From Candidatus Auribacter fodinae (GTDB taxonomy: Bacteria > Auribacterota > Auribacteria > Auribacterales > Auribacteraceae), in the NCBI GenBank assembly GCA_003599815.1, contig QZJZ01000035.1, positions 26,356-90,355 on the forward strand: DNA of 64,000 bases, read 5' to 3'. A program made the translations under genes and the position numbers. The notes under the pieces were generated by a model. The model was not told the origin of the DNA. It did no database searches and was given only the letters and a program-made list of their open reading frames with translations. Shown here piece after piece: positions 45,457 to 53,831 of this stretch (positions are counted from its first letter, which is position 1; the number at the start of each line of letters is the position of its first letter).

Positions 45457-46254
45457 ATGAAAAAGGTATGGAGTGTCCTGATTTTTTGTATGCTGTCGGT
45501 TTCTGCTGTATTTGGAAGTACGCTGGTGGAAACATTTGATTATGTCGATTTCAATGAATTTCAATCAGCAGGGAATTGGGCAGAAATTACAACGAACGTC
45601 GCCAGTCATCAGAGCGAAATTACTCAGCAGGGCGATTTAAAACTGCATCATATACAACCTGCCAGCCCGGCAGGAGGGTATTCAGTAGGGTATACGAGAC
45701 CGCTTTCAAATCCGTCACATGATTTTAGGTTGTATGTGGAATTAGTCCATAGTTCCGCTCTATCTTCAACAGCCGACATTTTTATTCAGCTGTATGGAGG
45801 AGGAACCATGGTTTTTTATCTGGGATGTGCCGATTGGAAAACGGATCTCAACCGCGCGAATTTCTTTTTATACGATCATGATTATTCTTTATTCCGGTCT
45901 GATGCCGCGTTTGGATATTTCACCGGAAACCCAAAGGAAATTACCATTGATTTTGAACGCATGGACGACGCGCTTACCGTAACGGTTTACAGGGGGATCG
46001 GATCAGGGAAAACGGTTATGCTTGACTTAAACCTTCTCAGTTATATTGACGCGTCGGAATCGATGAATATTGACATTGATGAAATCCGTATCCTCTTCGG
46101 CGGCACTGCCGCGTCTGCTGACCTGACTGCTGACTTCGGGCAGTTTAATTATCTTCAGATGGAATACGAAGGGACATCTCTTATACCCGAGCCGTTTTCG
46201 ATCATTCTCTTGTTGCTGGCTCTCATAAGGCTTGGCGGGAGGTATATCCTGTAA
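45457..46254 (+). CDS. PEP-CTERM-like exported protein
   Basis: MKKVWSVLIFCMLSVSAVFGST leader; C-term IPEPFSIILLLLALIRLGGRYIL. The track's 45403 start is GTG inside the likely promoter, so ATG 45457 is preferred. Confidence 0.75.
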   Translation: MKKVWSVLIFCMLSVSAVFGSTLVETFDYVDFNEFQSAGNWAEITTNVASHQSEITQQGDLKLHHIQPASPAGGYSVGYTRPLSNPSHDFRLYVELVHSSALSSTADIFIQLYGGGTMVFYLGCADWKTDLNRANFFLYDHDYSLFRSDAAFGYFTGNPKEITIDFERMDDALTVTVYRGIGSGKTVMLDLNLLSYIDASESMNIDIDEIRILFGGTAASADLTADFGQFNYLQMEYEGTSLIPEPFSIILLLLALIRLGGRYIL

Positions 46255-46260
46255 CACAGG

Positions 46261-46851
46261 CTACTTGCTTTCAATCTCTTTCAACGCGTTAATAACATCA
46301 TCCAGTTTCGGAAGATCATGGATGTCGTGAACATCGATATAGCGTATAATTCCCTGTTTATCAATAACAAACAGAGCTCTTTCGCTGGTACCGTCAGACC
46401 TGAGCACTCCGAATTGTTCCGCGACTTGTCCATGCGGGTAAAAGTCGGATAGAACAGGAAACCACAGTCCGCCCATCTCTTTTGTCCATGCATATAAAGT
46501 GGGAACATTATCTACCGTGATACCGATCAGAGCGGCATCATGCGCAGTGAAAACTTTCTCAGCAATTTTGTAACCGGGCCATTGGGTTGAGCATACTGGT
46601 GTCCATGCGGAAGGAACAAATGAGATCACCACGTTCCTTTTTCCCTTGTAGTCGCTTAAGGATACTGGTGTCCCGTCCAGCGCTTTCAGGGTAAAATCCG
46701 GTGCCGGGTCGCCGACTTTGACTTTGAGCTCGCTGTCTGTAGGTTTTGTTTTAGCCGGATGATATATGAGATTTTTCCAATCTTTTGTATAGGCTGTTGT
46801 TACCGCCAGAATGGATAACATAACAATACTAAATCCTATAAACCTCTTCAT
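46261..46851 (-). CDS. Peroxiredoxin (AhpC/TSA family), probably exported
   Basis: Leader MKRFIGFSIVMLSILAVTTAYT; APDFTLKALDGTPVSLSDYKGKRNVVISFVPSAWTPVCSTQWPG..., LIGITVDNVPTLYAWTKEMGGLWFPVLSDFYPHGQVAEQFGVL. Confidence 0.93.
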   Translation of the reverse strand: MKRFIGFSIVMLSILAVTTAYTKDWKNLIYHPAKTKPTDSELKVKVGDPAPDFTLKALDGTPVSLSDYKGKRNVVISFVPSAWTPVCSTQWPGYKIAEKVFTAHDAALIGITVDNVPTLYAWTKEMGGLWFPVLSDFYPHGQVAEQFGVLRSDGTSERALFVIDKQGIIRYIDVHDIHDLPKLDDVINALKEIESK

Positions 46852-46862
46852 GAGTGGTGCTC

Positions 46863-47411
46863 CTATCTGATTCGCTTCTCTATTAAATTTTTGAGAAGAT
46901 AAAACCTGCCTTCTTCTTTATGTATGATCTCAAAAGTCCCTTTTTCGTTGCGTTGCGCTACAATAAATGACGGAATCCGCTGTACATTTATTGCGTTGGC
47001 AATGGATTTATTCGGGTCGGCGAATACCGGGAACCGCAATGCATACTGATCTTTGAAAATAGATGATTCCAGTTCAGAATTGCCGAAACCGAGTCCGATA
47101 AATTTGATGGAATTTCCTGCGCCGGCGTTCAATACCTCTTCATGCAGGGAATTCACATTCGGCGCTTCATCCTGGCAGGTCAAACAGTACATACTGAAAA
47201 TGATGATGACAACCGTATCGGCATGGAGATCGCTCAACGTGAAAGAAGAGACTGACTGGTCGAGGCCGAGGTATGTATGATATGGGTCGAGAGCACTACT
47301 GAACTCTATCGAGTTCAATGGTTTTTTCAAAGCCGCCATTTCACTGCGTTTCGCCATGGTTCCACAGCCGGCAAGCGTGAAACATAATAGAAAAATAACA
47401 GGTATTCGCAT
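46863..47411 (-). CDS. Thioredoxin-like (TlpA/AhpC-type) lipoprotein
   Basis: MRIPVIFLLCFTLAGCGTMAKR lipobox; SFTLSDLHADTVVIIIFSMYCLTCQDEAPNVNSL (CLTC active site); SD aaggag upstream of 47411. Confidence 0.82.
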   Translation of the reverse strand: MRIPVIFLLCFTLAGCGTMAKRSEMAALKKPLNSIEFSSALDPYHTYLGLDQSVSSFTLSDLHADTVVIIIFSMYCLTCQDEAPNVNSLHEEVLNAGAGNSIKFIGLGFGNSELESSIFKDQYALRFPVFADPNKSIANAINVQRIPSFIVAQRNEKGTFEIIHKEEGRFYLLKNLIEKRIR

Positions 47412-47543
47412 AAAAAAATCTCCTTTCATCCACCACTATATCACAGTGCGTGTGTGTTGCACTAATAAAGAATTCTCTCCATGTGAAATGAGAGAAAAGA
47501 TTATATATGGAAACGTCGTATGGGAATTGACGGAAAAACATCC

Positions 47544-47572
47544 GTGACAAACCCTCGAAAAACCGGTATACT
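47544..47572 (+). promoter_or_regulatory. Likely promoter of SRP RNA (and possibly dnaX-ybaB-recR)
   Basis: GTGACA - 17 bp - TATACT, about 30 bp before the inferred 5' end of the SRP RNA. Confidence 0.55.
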
Positions 47573-47603
47573 GGTTCCTTTATCTGAATTGTAACGAATT
47601 TTT

Positions 47604-47873
<270 letters not shown>

Positions 47874-47894
47874 GTGCACATATACCAGGAATAT

Positions 47895-49700
47895 ATGGAT
47901 ACTGATTACGTGAACTCGGAATTTGTTGTTACAGCCCGTAAATGGCGGCCTCAGTCGTTTGATACGGTTGTGGGGCAGGAACATATAGCGACTACCCTAA
48001 AAAACGCTATTGCCCGCAACAGGATCGCTCACGCGTATCTGTTTACCGGTTCCCGCGGAGTAGGCAAAACCAGTACTGCCCGTATCTTTGCAAGAGCTCT
48101 GAACTGCGAACAGGGGCCTACCGTCAATCCGTGCGGCACCTGTGAAATGTGCACGGAGATCATTCAGGGTTCATCCATGGACGTGATCGAGATTGACGGG
48201 GCGTCCAACAATAAAGTCGATGAAGTGCGCGAACTGCGCGACAGCGTCAAATTTGTGCCGGCCAAAGGAAAATATAAGATTTACATCATCGACGAAGTGC
48301 ACATGCTTACCACATCTGCATTTAACGCGCTTCTGAAAACGCTTGAAGAACCGCCTCCGCATGTTATCTTTATTTTCGCGACCACCGAACCGCAGAAAGT
48401 GCTTCCCACTATTCTGTCCCGATGCCAGAGGTTCGATTTTCATCGTATTCCGCAATGTATTATAAGGGATCATCTTGCAAATATATCCAAAACAGAGGGA
48501 TACAGCATTGAACCCGGTGTGCTCGACGCCATCGCCCGTGCGGGTGACGGCAGTATGCGGGATGCGCAGTCCATGTTCGATCAGGTGGTTGCTTTTTGCG
48601 GAACGACTATCACCTTTGAACAGATATCGTCCATACTCGGGATTTATCATACCGATGTTTTTTACCTGCTAACCGAACACGCGCACAACCAGAATATAGC
48701 TGACGGCATAATGCTGATCGGCAGGATCCTTCGTGACGGCAAAAACCTGAGCCATTTCTTTGACGGGCTTCTCCAGCATTTCCGTTCATTACTGCTGGTA
48801 TCATTGCTGGAAAACCGTACTGATGTGCTGGAAACGACACCGGAGGAAATACAGCGGTTAAGGGCTCAGGCATCGTGGTTCACGCCGAACGAACTTGAGT
48901 ATGCTGTAGGATTGATCGCGCAGGCAGGCGTTGATATACGCTACGCTCTTTCCAAACAGGTTGCGCTGGAACTATTATTCCTGAAATTAAGTCGGATTCA
49001 TTCCGTGATATCCATAGATCAGGCATTACTGAAACTGGAAGAGATACAACAGGGGACACCCGGAACGAAGCCTGCTCCAGCGACGCCGAACGCGGAACCT
49101 GTTCGAAAGGTGGCGGAGAACAAGCCGGAATCAACGGTTCAAATATCTACTCAGCAAGTAGTTAAGCCTGTTGTTTTCCCTGCTGAAGCGCCGAAGGAAA
49201 AGCCGTTGCCTACATTATCTCCAAGGCAGATCAATACGCCGGCTCCGGCACAGCGTCCGGCGAGTTTTAATGATACAAACACCTTAAAAGTGGATTTGGC
49301 AACAATACAATCGTCGTGGAAAAAAGTATGCGATTCGTGCGAAAACAATATGCTGCATAACAATTTAGTCAATGCTCGTGTCGTATCATATGATGGGGAA
49401 ATCCTGACACTTGGAGCGGCCGGCGCATTGTTTCTGGATATGCTCCGTGATAAAAAACAACAGATTGAATCATTACTGGCGAATTATTTTAAGACAGTCA
49501 TAAGAATAAAGGTCATACTTGATGATAAAAAGCCTGAACCGCCGTCTGCGGCAACCGTAATAGAACCGGGAGTAGCGGCGGCGCAGGATACCACATCCGG
49601 CCGGATGCGGCGAGAGGATGAGATACTGAATGACCCGAAAGTACAAAAACTGGTAGAGTCTTTTGAAGGAAAAGTGTTATCTGTGAGGAGGAAACAGTAA
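47895..49700 (+). CDS. dnaX: DNA polymerase III subunit gamma/tau
   Basis: ARKWRPQSFDTVVGQEHIATTLKNAI..HAYLFTGSRGVGKTSTARIFARALNC, zinc Cys cluster, YIIDEVHMLTTSAFNALLKTLEEPP, ILSRCQRFDF. The track's start (47865) lies within the SRP RNA 3' strand, so 47895 is preferred. Confidence 0.96.
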   Translation: MDTDYVNSEFVVTARKWRPQSFDTVVGQEHIATTLKNAIARNRIAHAYLFTGSRGVGKTSTARIFARALNCEQGPTVNPCGTCEMCTEIIQGSSMDVIEIDGASNNKVDEVRELRDSVKFVPAKGKYKIYIIDEVHMLTTSAFNALLKTLEEPPPHVIFIFATTEPQKVLPTILSRCQRFDFHRIPQCIIRDHLANISKTEGYSIEPGVLDAIARAGDGSMRDAQSMFDQVVAFCGTTITFEQISSILGIYHTDVFYLLTEHAHNQNIADGIMLIGRILRDGKNLSHFFDGLLQHFRSLLLVSLLENRTDVLETTPEEIQRLRAQASWFTPNELEYAVGLIAQAGVDIRYALSKQVALELLFLKLSRIHSVISIDQALLKLEEIQQGTPGTKPAPATPNAEPVRKVAENKPESTVQISTQQVVKPVVFPAEAPKEKPLPTLSPRQINTPAPAQRPASFNDTNTLKVDLATIQSSWKKVCDSCENNMLHNNLVNARVVSYDGEILTLGAAGALFLDMLRDKKQQIESLLANYFKTVIRIKVILDDKKPEPPSAATVIEPGVAAAQDTTSGRMRREDEILNDPKVQKLVESFEGKVLSVRRKQ

Positions 49701-50012
49701 ATGGGAATGGGCAAGATTCTAAAACAGGCTCAGAAGATGCAGCAGCAAATGGGACAGATGCAGGAAGAACTTGCACGAAAAGAGTATGAAGTGGCCGCCG
49801 GCGGCGGGATGGTAAAAGTGGTAATTAACGGCGAACAGAAAATCCTGCGCCTTGAGATAAAAAAAGAAGTCGTTGATCCGGATGATGTTGAAACCTTACA
49901 GGATTTGATTCTTGCCGCGATGAATCAGGCAGTGGAGACATCGCAGTCGGAGATGAAAAGAGAAATGGAAAAGATTACCGGCGGGCTGAATATCCCTGGT
50001 TTTTCCTTTTAA
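49701..50012 (+). CDS. ybaB: YbaB/EbfC nucleoid-associated protein
   Basis: KILKQAQKMQQQMGQMQEELARKEYEVAAGGGMVKVVINGEQKILRLEIKKEVVDPDDVETLQDLILAAMNQA; located between dnaX and recR. Confidence 0.96.
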   Translation: MGMGKILKQAQKMQQQMGQMQEELARKEYEVAAGGGMVKVVINGEQKILRLEIKKEVVDPDDVETLQDLILAAMNQAVETSQSEMKREMEKITGGLNIPGFSF

Positions 50013-50027
50013 TTGAGTTGATATTGC

Positions 50028-50627
50028 ATGAGCAGTTATCCGTCGTCCATAGAACAGGTTATACAATGGTTTTCCCGCTTGCCCGGGATAGGGTACAAAA
50101 GTGCCGAACGGATGGTTATGAAGGTGCTTGATATGACTCCCTCCGATGTTGATTCGTTCGCTTCCGCCTTAGTGGAGATGAAACGTGCAGTGCGGCATTG
50201 CTCGTTGTGTAACGGTATTGCTGATAAGAATATATGTTCTGTGTGCTCCGATTCGTCTCGTGATGATGCGCAGTTGTGTGTAGTGGAGGCATCTCGCGAT
50301 ATGATTGCCTTGGAGCGCGCTGGCGGGTATCGGGGCAAATACTGTGTTCTGGGCGGGAAGTTGTCGCCGCTGAATGGTATTGGGCCTGAGGAGCTTGGAT
50401 TTGACCGGATGCAGGATCTGGTCAGGGCGAGAAGGGTGAGTGAGGTGATTATTGCGACGGGCTCTGATGTGGAAGGAGAAGCGACCGCGGTGTATGCGAG
50501 CCGATTGCTAAAACCGTTGGGTATCAAGGTGACACGTATAGCGTACGGAGTTCCTGTGGGGAGCAGTCTTGATTTTGCGGATGAAGCGACTTTGATGCGT
50601 GCATTGGAAGGGCGCCGGGAGTACTGA
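50028..50627 (+). CDS. recR: Recombination protein RecR
   Basis: WFSRLPGIGYKSAERM, CSLCNGIADKNICSVC, LCVVEASRDMIALERAGGYRGKYCVLGGKLSPLNGIGPEEL, ASRLLKPLGIKVTRIAYGVPVGSSLDFADEATLMRALEGRREY. Confidence 0.97.
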   Translation: MSSYPSSIEQVIQWFSRLPGIGYKSAERMVMKVLDMTPSDVDSFASALVEMKRAVRHCSLCNGIADKNICSVCSDSSRDDAQLCVVEASRDMIALERAGGYRGKYCVLGGKLSPLNGIGPEELGFDRMQDLVRARRVSEVIIATGSDVEGEATAVYASRLLKPLGIKVTRIAYGVPVGSSLDFADEATLMRALEGRREY

Positions 50628-50718
50628 TCGCCTTGAGGGTGAAGTGGTTAGTTTTGCGGGTTATATTTTGTATGTGTGAGATGTACCGTAAAAAAGTTAT
50701 AGAAACCAAAAAATGTGG

Positions 50719-50748
50719 TTGACTTTTTGTTATAAGGTGCGATATATA
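50719..50748 (+). promoter_or_regulatory. Likely tRNA promoter
   Basis: TTGACT followed at about 17-18 bp by TATATA, about 30 bp before tRNA-Asn. Confidence 0.45.
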
Positions 50749-50776
50749 TAACAATCATTTTTTTGATAGACTATAT

Positions 50777-50852
50777 TCCCCTGTAGCTCAGTCGGTAGAG
50801 CGAGTGGCTGTTAACCACTATGTCGTTGGTTCGAGTCCAACCGGGGGAGCCA
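50777..50852 (+). tRNA. tRNA-Asn (anticodon GTT), CCA encoded
   Basis: TCCCCTG acceptor pairs with CGGGGGA; D-arm GCTC..GAGC; anticodon loop CTGTTAA; T-loop GGTTCGAGTCC; discriminator G then CCA. Confidence 0.96.
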
Positions 50853-52359
50853 GATCATATTTTTGTGGAAAATTTTTCACAAATTCAAATATAGCAGATA
50901 CTTGGGAGGTTCGATAGAGCCTCCCATCATATTTTATACCCTCTGGAAAGACTAAATTCTGAAACCGCTGTTTAAGCTCAAGGTTAGCACTTGCCCATAG
51001 GTTCGATAGGTTTTCGATAAAAAACCTGCAAAATTTTACATATGCCTCAATATCATAAAGATCAGTTGAAGTTTCATGCAGTTCTACTTTCTTTACAATG
51101 GTTCGATTTTCGATTTCCCGGGTCTTTTCTTTATATTCTTCTGCACTTATGGTTTCATCAAGCATTAAATCAAGCAGCTTTGCTTTCTTCTCTTTTATCA
51201 GATCAAGCTCCTGTTCCAGCCTTATCTGATCCTCAGCCTTGTCTTTCTGCCTTGTCTCCCAGACATCAGTAATAATTTCCTCAAATAAATCAAGTATCTC
51301 GGGTTTTGGCTGGAAGGATTTTAGGTATTCAAAGAAATCATTTTCCATGGTTTGCTTTTTTACATTTAGGTGGCATCCCTTAGTCTGGCATCTATAATAA
51401 GCGTATCTTTTCCCTGCTCTTCCTCTTGACCATGCTCCTGTTAAGGGACTCCCGCATTTTTCACATACAACAAAATTTCTTAATGGGAAATCAGGGTTAT
51501 TTTTTATCTTTCCCTGGATAGTTGGCTTTTTACCGTCAAGTATCATCTGCACAGTATAGAAAGTCTCTTTAGAGATGAGCGGCTCGTGAACTGCATCGAT
51601 CATCTCAGGATACCAGTCAACCTTTATCATACCTGCATATAGCGCATTTCTTAATATGCAGTTCATCCTTTGTTTATTGATTTTTTTAAAGCCCTTGCTT
51701 CTTAACAGCTCTATTATTTCTGTCTGCTTATATAATCCTTTTTCAGCAAGCTTAAAAGCTTCTTTAACAAGTTCACTATCATTATTAGGCACTAAGATTG
51801 GCCTTTTTGATTGCTCTCTTGAAAATCTATAGCCTAAAGGAGCGCACCAGCACCATCTTCCTTCTTTTATTGCCTGCCTCATTCCGTTTATTGTTCTCTC
51901 GCTTTTTACGTCATTTTCAAACTGGGCAAAAGAGGCAATAATGTTTTTCATCAATTTGCCTGTTGATGTCTCATCAAGGTTTTCTGTTGCTGATTTTACA
52001 TCAATTCCCATCTGCCCAAAATTCTGGATTAGGTTGGTATAATCAACCATGTTTCTGGCTAATCTATCGAGCTTATAAACAATAAGAACATCAATATTAT
52101 GGAAGTTTTTAGAGGCATATTCCAACAGGTTATTCAGCTGGGTTCGTTTTATTGATTTTGCGCTCTCGCCATGCTCAATAAAAACCTTTACAACCTGAAA
52201 ACTGTTCCTCTCGGCATAATCACGGCAGACTTTTTCCTGTGCAGCAAGGCTAAACCCAAGCACGGCTTGTTCTGTAGTTGATACACGGCAATAAATGATC
52301 GCTTTCAATTCTTTTAATCCCGCTTTTTCAGAAAATGAATTATTAAATTGACCATTCAT
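50818..52359 (-). CDS. Serine site-specific recombinase (resolvase, recombinase and zinc-ribbon domains), integrase of the element
   Basis: AIIYCRVSTTEQAVLGFSLAAQEKVCRDYAERN catalytic N-domain; LIVYKLDRLARNM; FVVCEKCGSPLTGAWSRGRAGKRYAYYRC zinc ribbon; C-term LAPPVGLEPTT is read from tRNA-Asn. Confidence 0.95.
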   Translation of the reverse strand: MNGQFNNSFSEKAGLKELKAIIYCRVSTTEQAVLGFSLAAQEKVCRDYAERNSFQVVKVFIEHGESAKSIKRTQLNNLLEYASKNFHNIDVLIVYKLDRLARNMVDYTNLIQNFGQMGIDVKSATENLDETSTGKLMKNIIASFAQFENDVKSERTINGMRQAIKEGRWCWCAPLGYRFSREQSKRPILVPNNDSELVKEAFKLAEKGLYKQTEIIELLRSKGFKKINKQRMNCILRNALYAGMIKVDWYPEMIDAVHEPLISKETFYTVQMILDGKKPTIQGKIKNNPDFPLRNFVVCEKCGSPLTGAWSRGRAGKRYAYYRCQTKGCHLNVKKQTMENDFFEYLKSFQPKPEILDLFEEIITDVWETRQKDKAEDQIRLEQELDLIKEKKAKLLDLMLDETISAEEYKEKTREIENRTIVKKVELHETSTDLYDIEAYVKFCRFFIENLSNLWASANLELKQRFQNLVFPEGIKYDGRLYRTSQVSAIFEFVKNFPQKYDLAPPVGLEPTT

Positions 52360-52398
52360 ATCATACCAAAATTGTTTTTTTTATTCACTATGAAAAAT

Positions 52399-52554
52399 TT
52401 ATTTTTTCTTAGTTGATTCTGATCTTTTTTGTTTCATATATTCATCAAAAAGCATTTCGCCAAGCTGATAAAGAACATTGCGAATTTCCCGAATTTCTTC
52501 ATCAGAATAATTGGAATTTTTTAAAATTTTTTTACACTGTTCTATTGAGAGCAT
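52399..52554 (-). CDS. Small 51-aa charged protein (not in the supplied ORF track)
   Basis: Manual translation MLSIEQCKKILKNSNYSDEEIREIRNVLYQLGEMLFDEYMKQKRSESTKKK*, filling the gap between recombinase and DUF5131 gene. Confidence 0.6.
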   Translation of the reverse strand: MLSIEQCKKILKNSNYSDEEIREIRNVLYQLGEMLFDEYMKQKRSESTKKK

Positions 52555-52567
52555 TTCATTAATCCGC

Positions 52568-53269
52568 TTATTTTGGAAATTCCTTTATGATTTCAGGATA
52601 TCCGTAATTGTCTTTTATCCAGACAGGAATATGAGATTCTCTTGCCATAGAAATTAATTCTTCTGCCCAAACATCAGGAGCTTTCTCTGCATTCTTATTC
52701 GAATCAGCTCCAATGATTATCCAATCCAGATTTTCAAAAATCTTTTTATTTCCATTGCTTGTAAAATGTTCATGGACATCATTAAGCAGTGGCTCAAAGG
52801 AAACAAACCGTATGATATTTTTATGCTTGAGTTCAGTTAAAATACGTGCATTGTTTATGGTTCTTGGCAATCCATCTATGGTTGTTCCTAACCAGCAGTT
52901 TTTCGGGAAGCTAAATTCGCTATATCGATTGGGATTTTTTGTAAGAAATTGAAACGTATGCTGAGGCAATTCTTTCACTATTGAAATAACAGCTTCAACC
53001 CAGTCTTTTTCCACCCATTCTCCAAACATATCACCTGAACTGCAAACAAATATCTTGGATGGCTTTTTGAGTTTTATTACCTCTCCCAATCGTTCAGGAT
53101 GGAATGCCGGTTTCATGCTATAAAAGCCTCTTTTTACCATTCGTTGCATATAGCAATACGAACAATTGTGATAGCAACCAGAAACAGGATTCCATGAATA
53201 ATCTGTCCAATCAATTTTCCCTTTACCTTGTTTAATTAACATAACTGCCTCCTTTGTTAATACTTCCAT
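52568..53269 (-). CDS. DUF5131 / phage Gp37-Gp68-like radical-SAM-motif protein
   Basis: IDWTDYSWNPVSGCYHNCSYCYMQRMVKRG (CxxxCxxC), IFVCSSGDMFGEWV, FQFLTKNPNRY, NCWLGTTIDG, RFVSFEPLL, DWIIIGADS. Confidence 0.88.
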   Translation of the reverse strand: MEVLTKEAVMLIKQGKGKIDWTDYSWNPVSGCYHNCSYCYMQRMVKRGFYSMKPAFHPERLGEVIKLKKPSKIFVCSSGDMFGEWVEKDWVEAVISIVKELPQHTFQFLTKNPNRYSEFSFPKNCWLGTTIDGLPRTINNARILTELKHKNIIRFVSFEPLLNDVHEHFTSNGNKKIFENLDWIIIGADSNKNAEKAPDVWAEELISMARESHIPVWIKDNYGYPEIIKEFPK

Positions 53270-53820
53270 AAGTTTTTGTATTGGGTTAATTGCTCAATAT
53301 AGTTCCAAATAACCTCTTTGTAATCAGCCGCCATTGCTTCTGGTTCTATATAGGCAAATGACTTCGGAGAATAATTGACAAGGCTACTTTTGAATTCCCT
53401 CATCAATTCCACAACTTCCTGAAATGAAAGTGGGTTGATAAAAGTAGTAATTACATAATCAAAATACGCTCGCTTCATTTCTTCTTTTATCGCTTCTGCA
53501 ATTAGGTTCAGAAGGTATGGAATTCCACCATTTGCCCCGCTCAAAGCGATATATGCTGATGTCTCAGTAAGGCCTCCGGTTTTCTTTAAATATTTGTCTG
53601 CTCTATCCCGAAGCATCTCAGGAGGGAAAGAATTGCCTTTATAGACCTCTTTAAAATGAAAATCCATATAATCAATAATGGTTTTCTCATATTCCTGATA
53701 TGACCTTGCTATCGAGCTTTTAAGCGAATATTTTCCTCTTGCAGTATCATTGGGAAGCTCTGTTTTTTCAATAATTACCTTCGGATTGAGATGGGTCATG
53801 ATGTCGGTATATTTGCTCAT
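53257..53820 (-). CDS. Uncharacterised protein overlapping the DUF5131 gene
   Basis: 187-aa ORF; start of DUF5131 gene overlaps its 3' end by 13 nt; no recognised motif. Confidence 0.75.
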   Translation of the reverse strand: MSKYTDIMTHLNPKVIIEKTELPNDTARGKYSLKSSIARSYQEYEKTIIDYMDFHFKEVYKGNSFPPEMLRDRADKYLKKTGGLTETSAYIALSGANGGIPYLLNLIAEAIKEEMKRAYFDYVITTFINPLSFQEVVELMREFKSSLVNYSPKSFAYIEPEAMAADYKEVIWNYIEQLTQYKNLWKY

Positions 53821-53831
53821 TTTTCCCTCCT

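Noticed and set aside
49312-49330. A-rich heptamer AAAAAAG in dnaX as a possible programmed frameshift site
   Set aside because: Reading phase is TGG AAA AAA GTA, not the A AAA AAG phase needed for canonical -1 slippage; no clear downstream structure examined.
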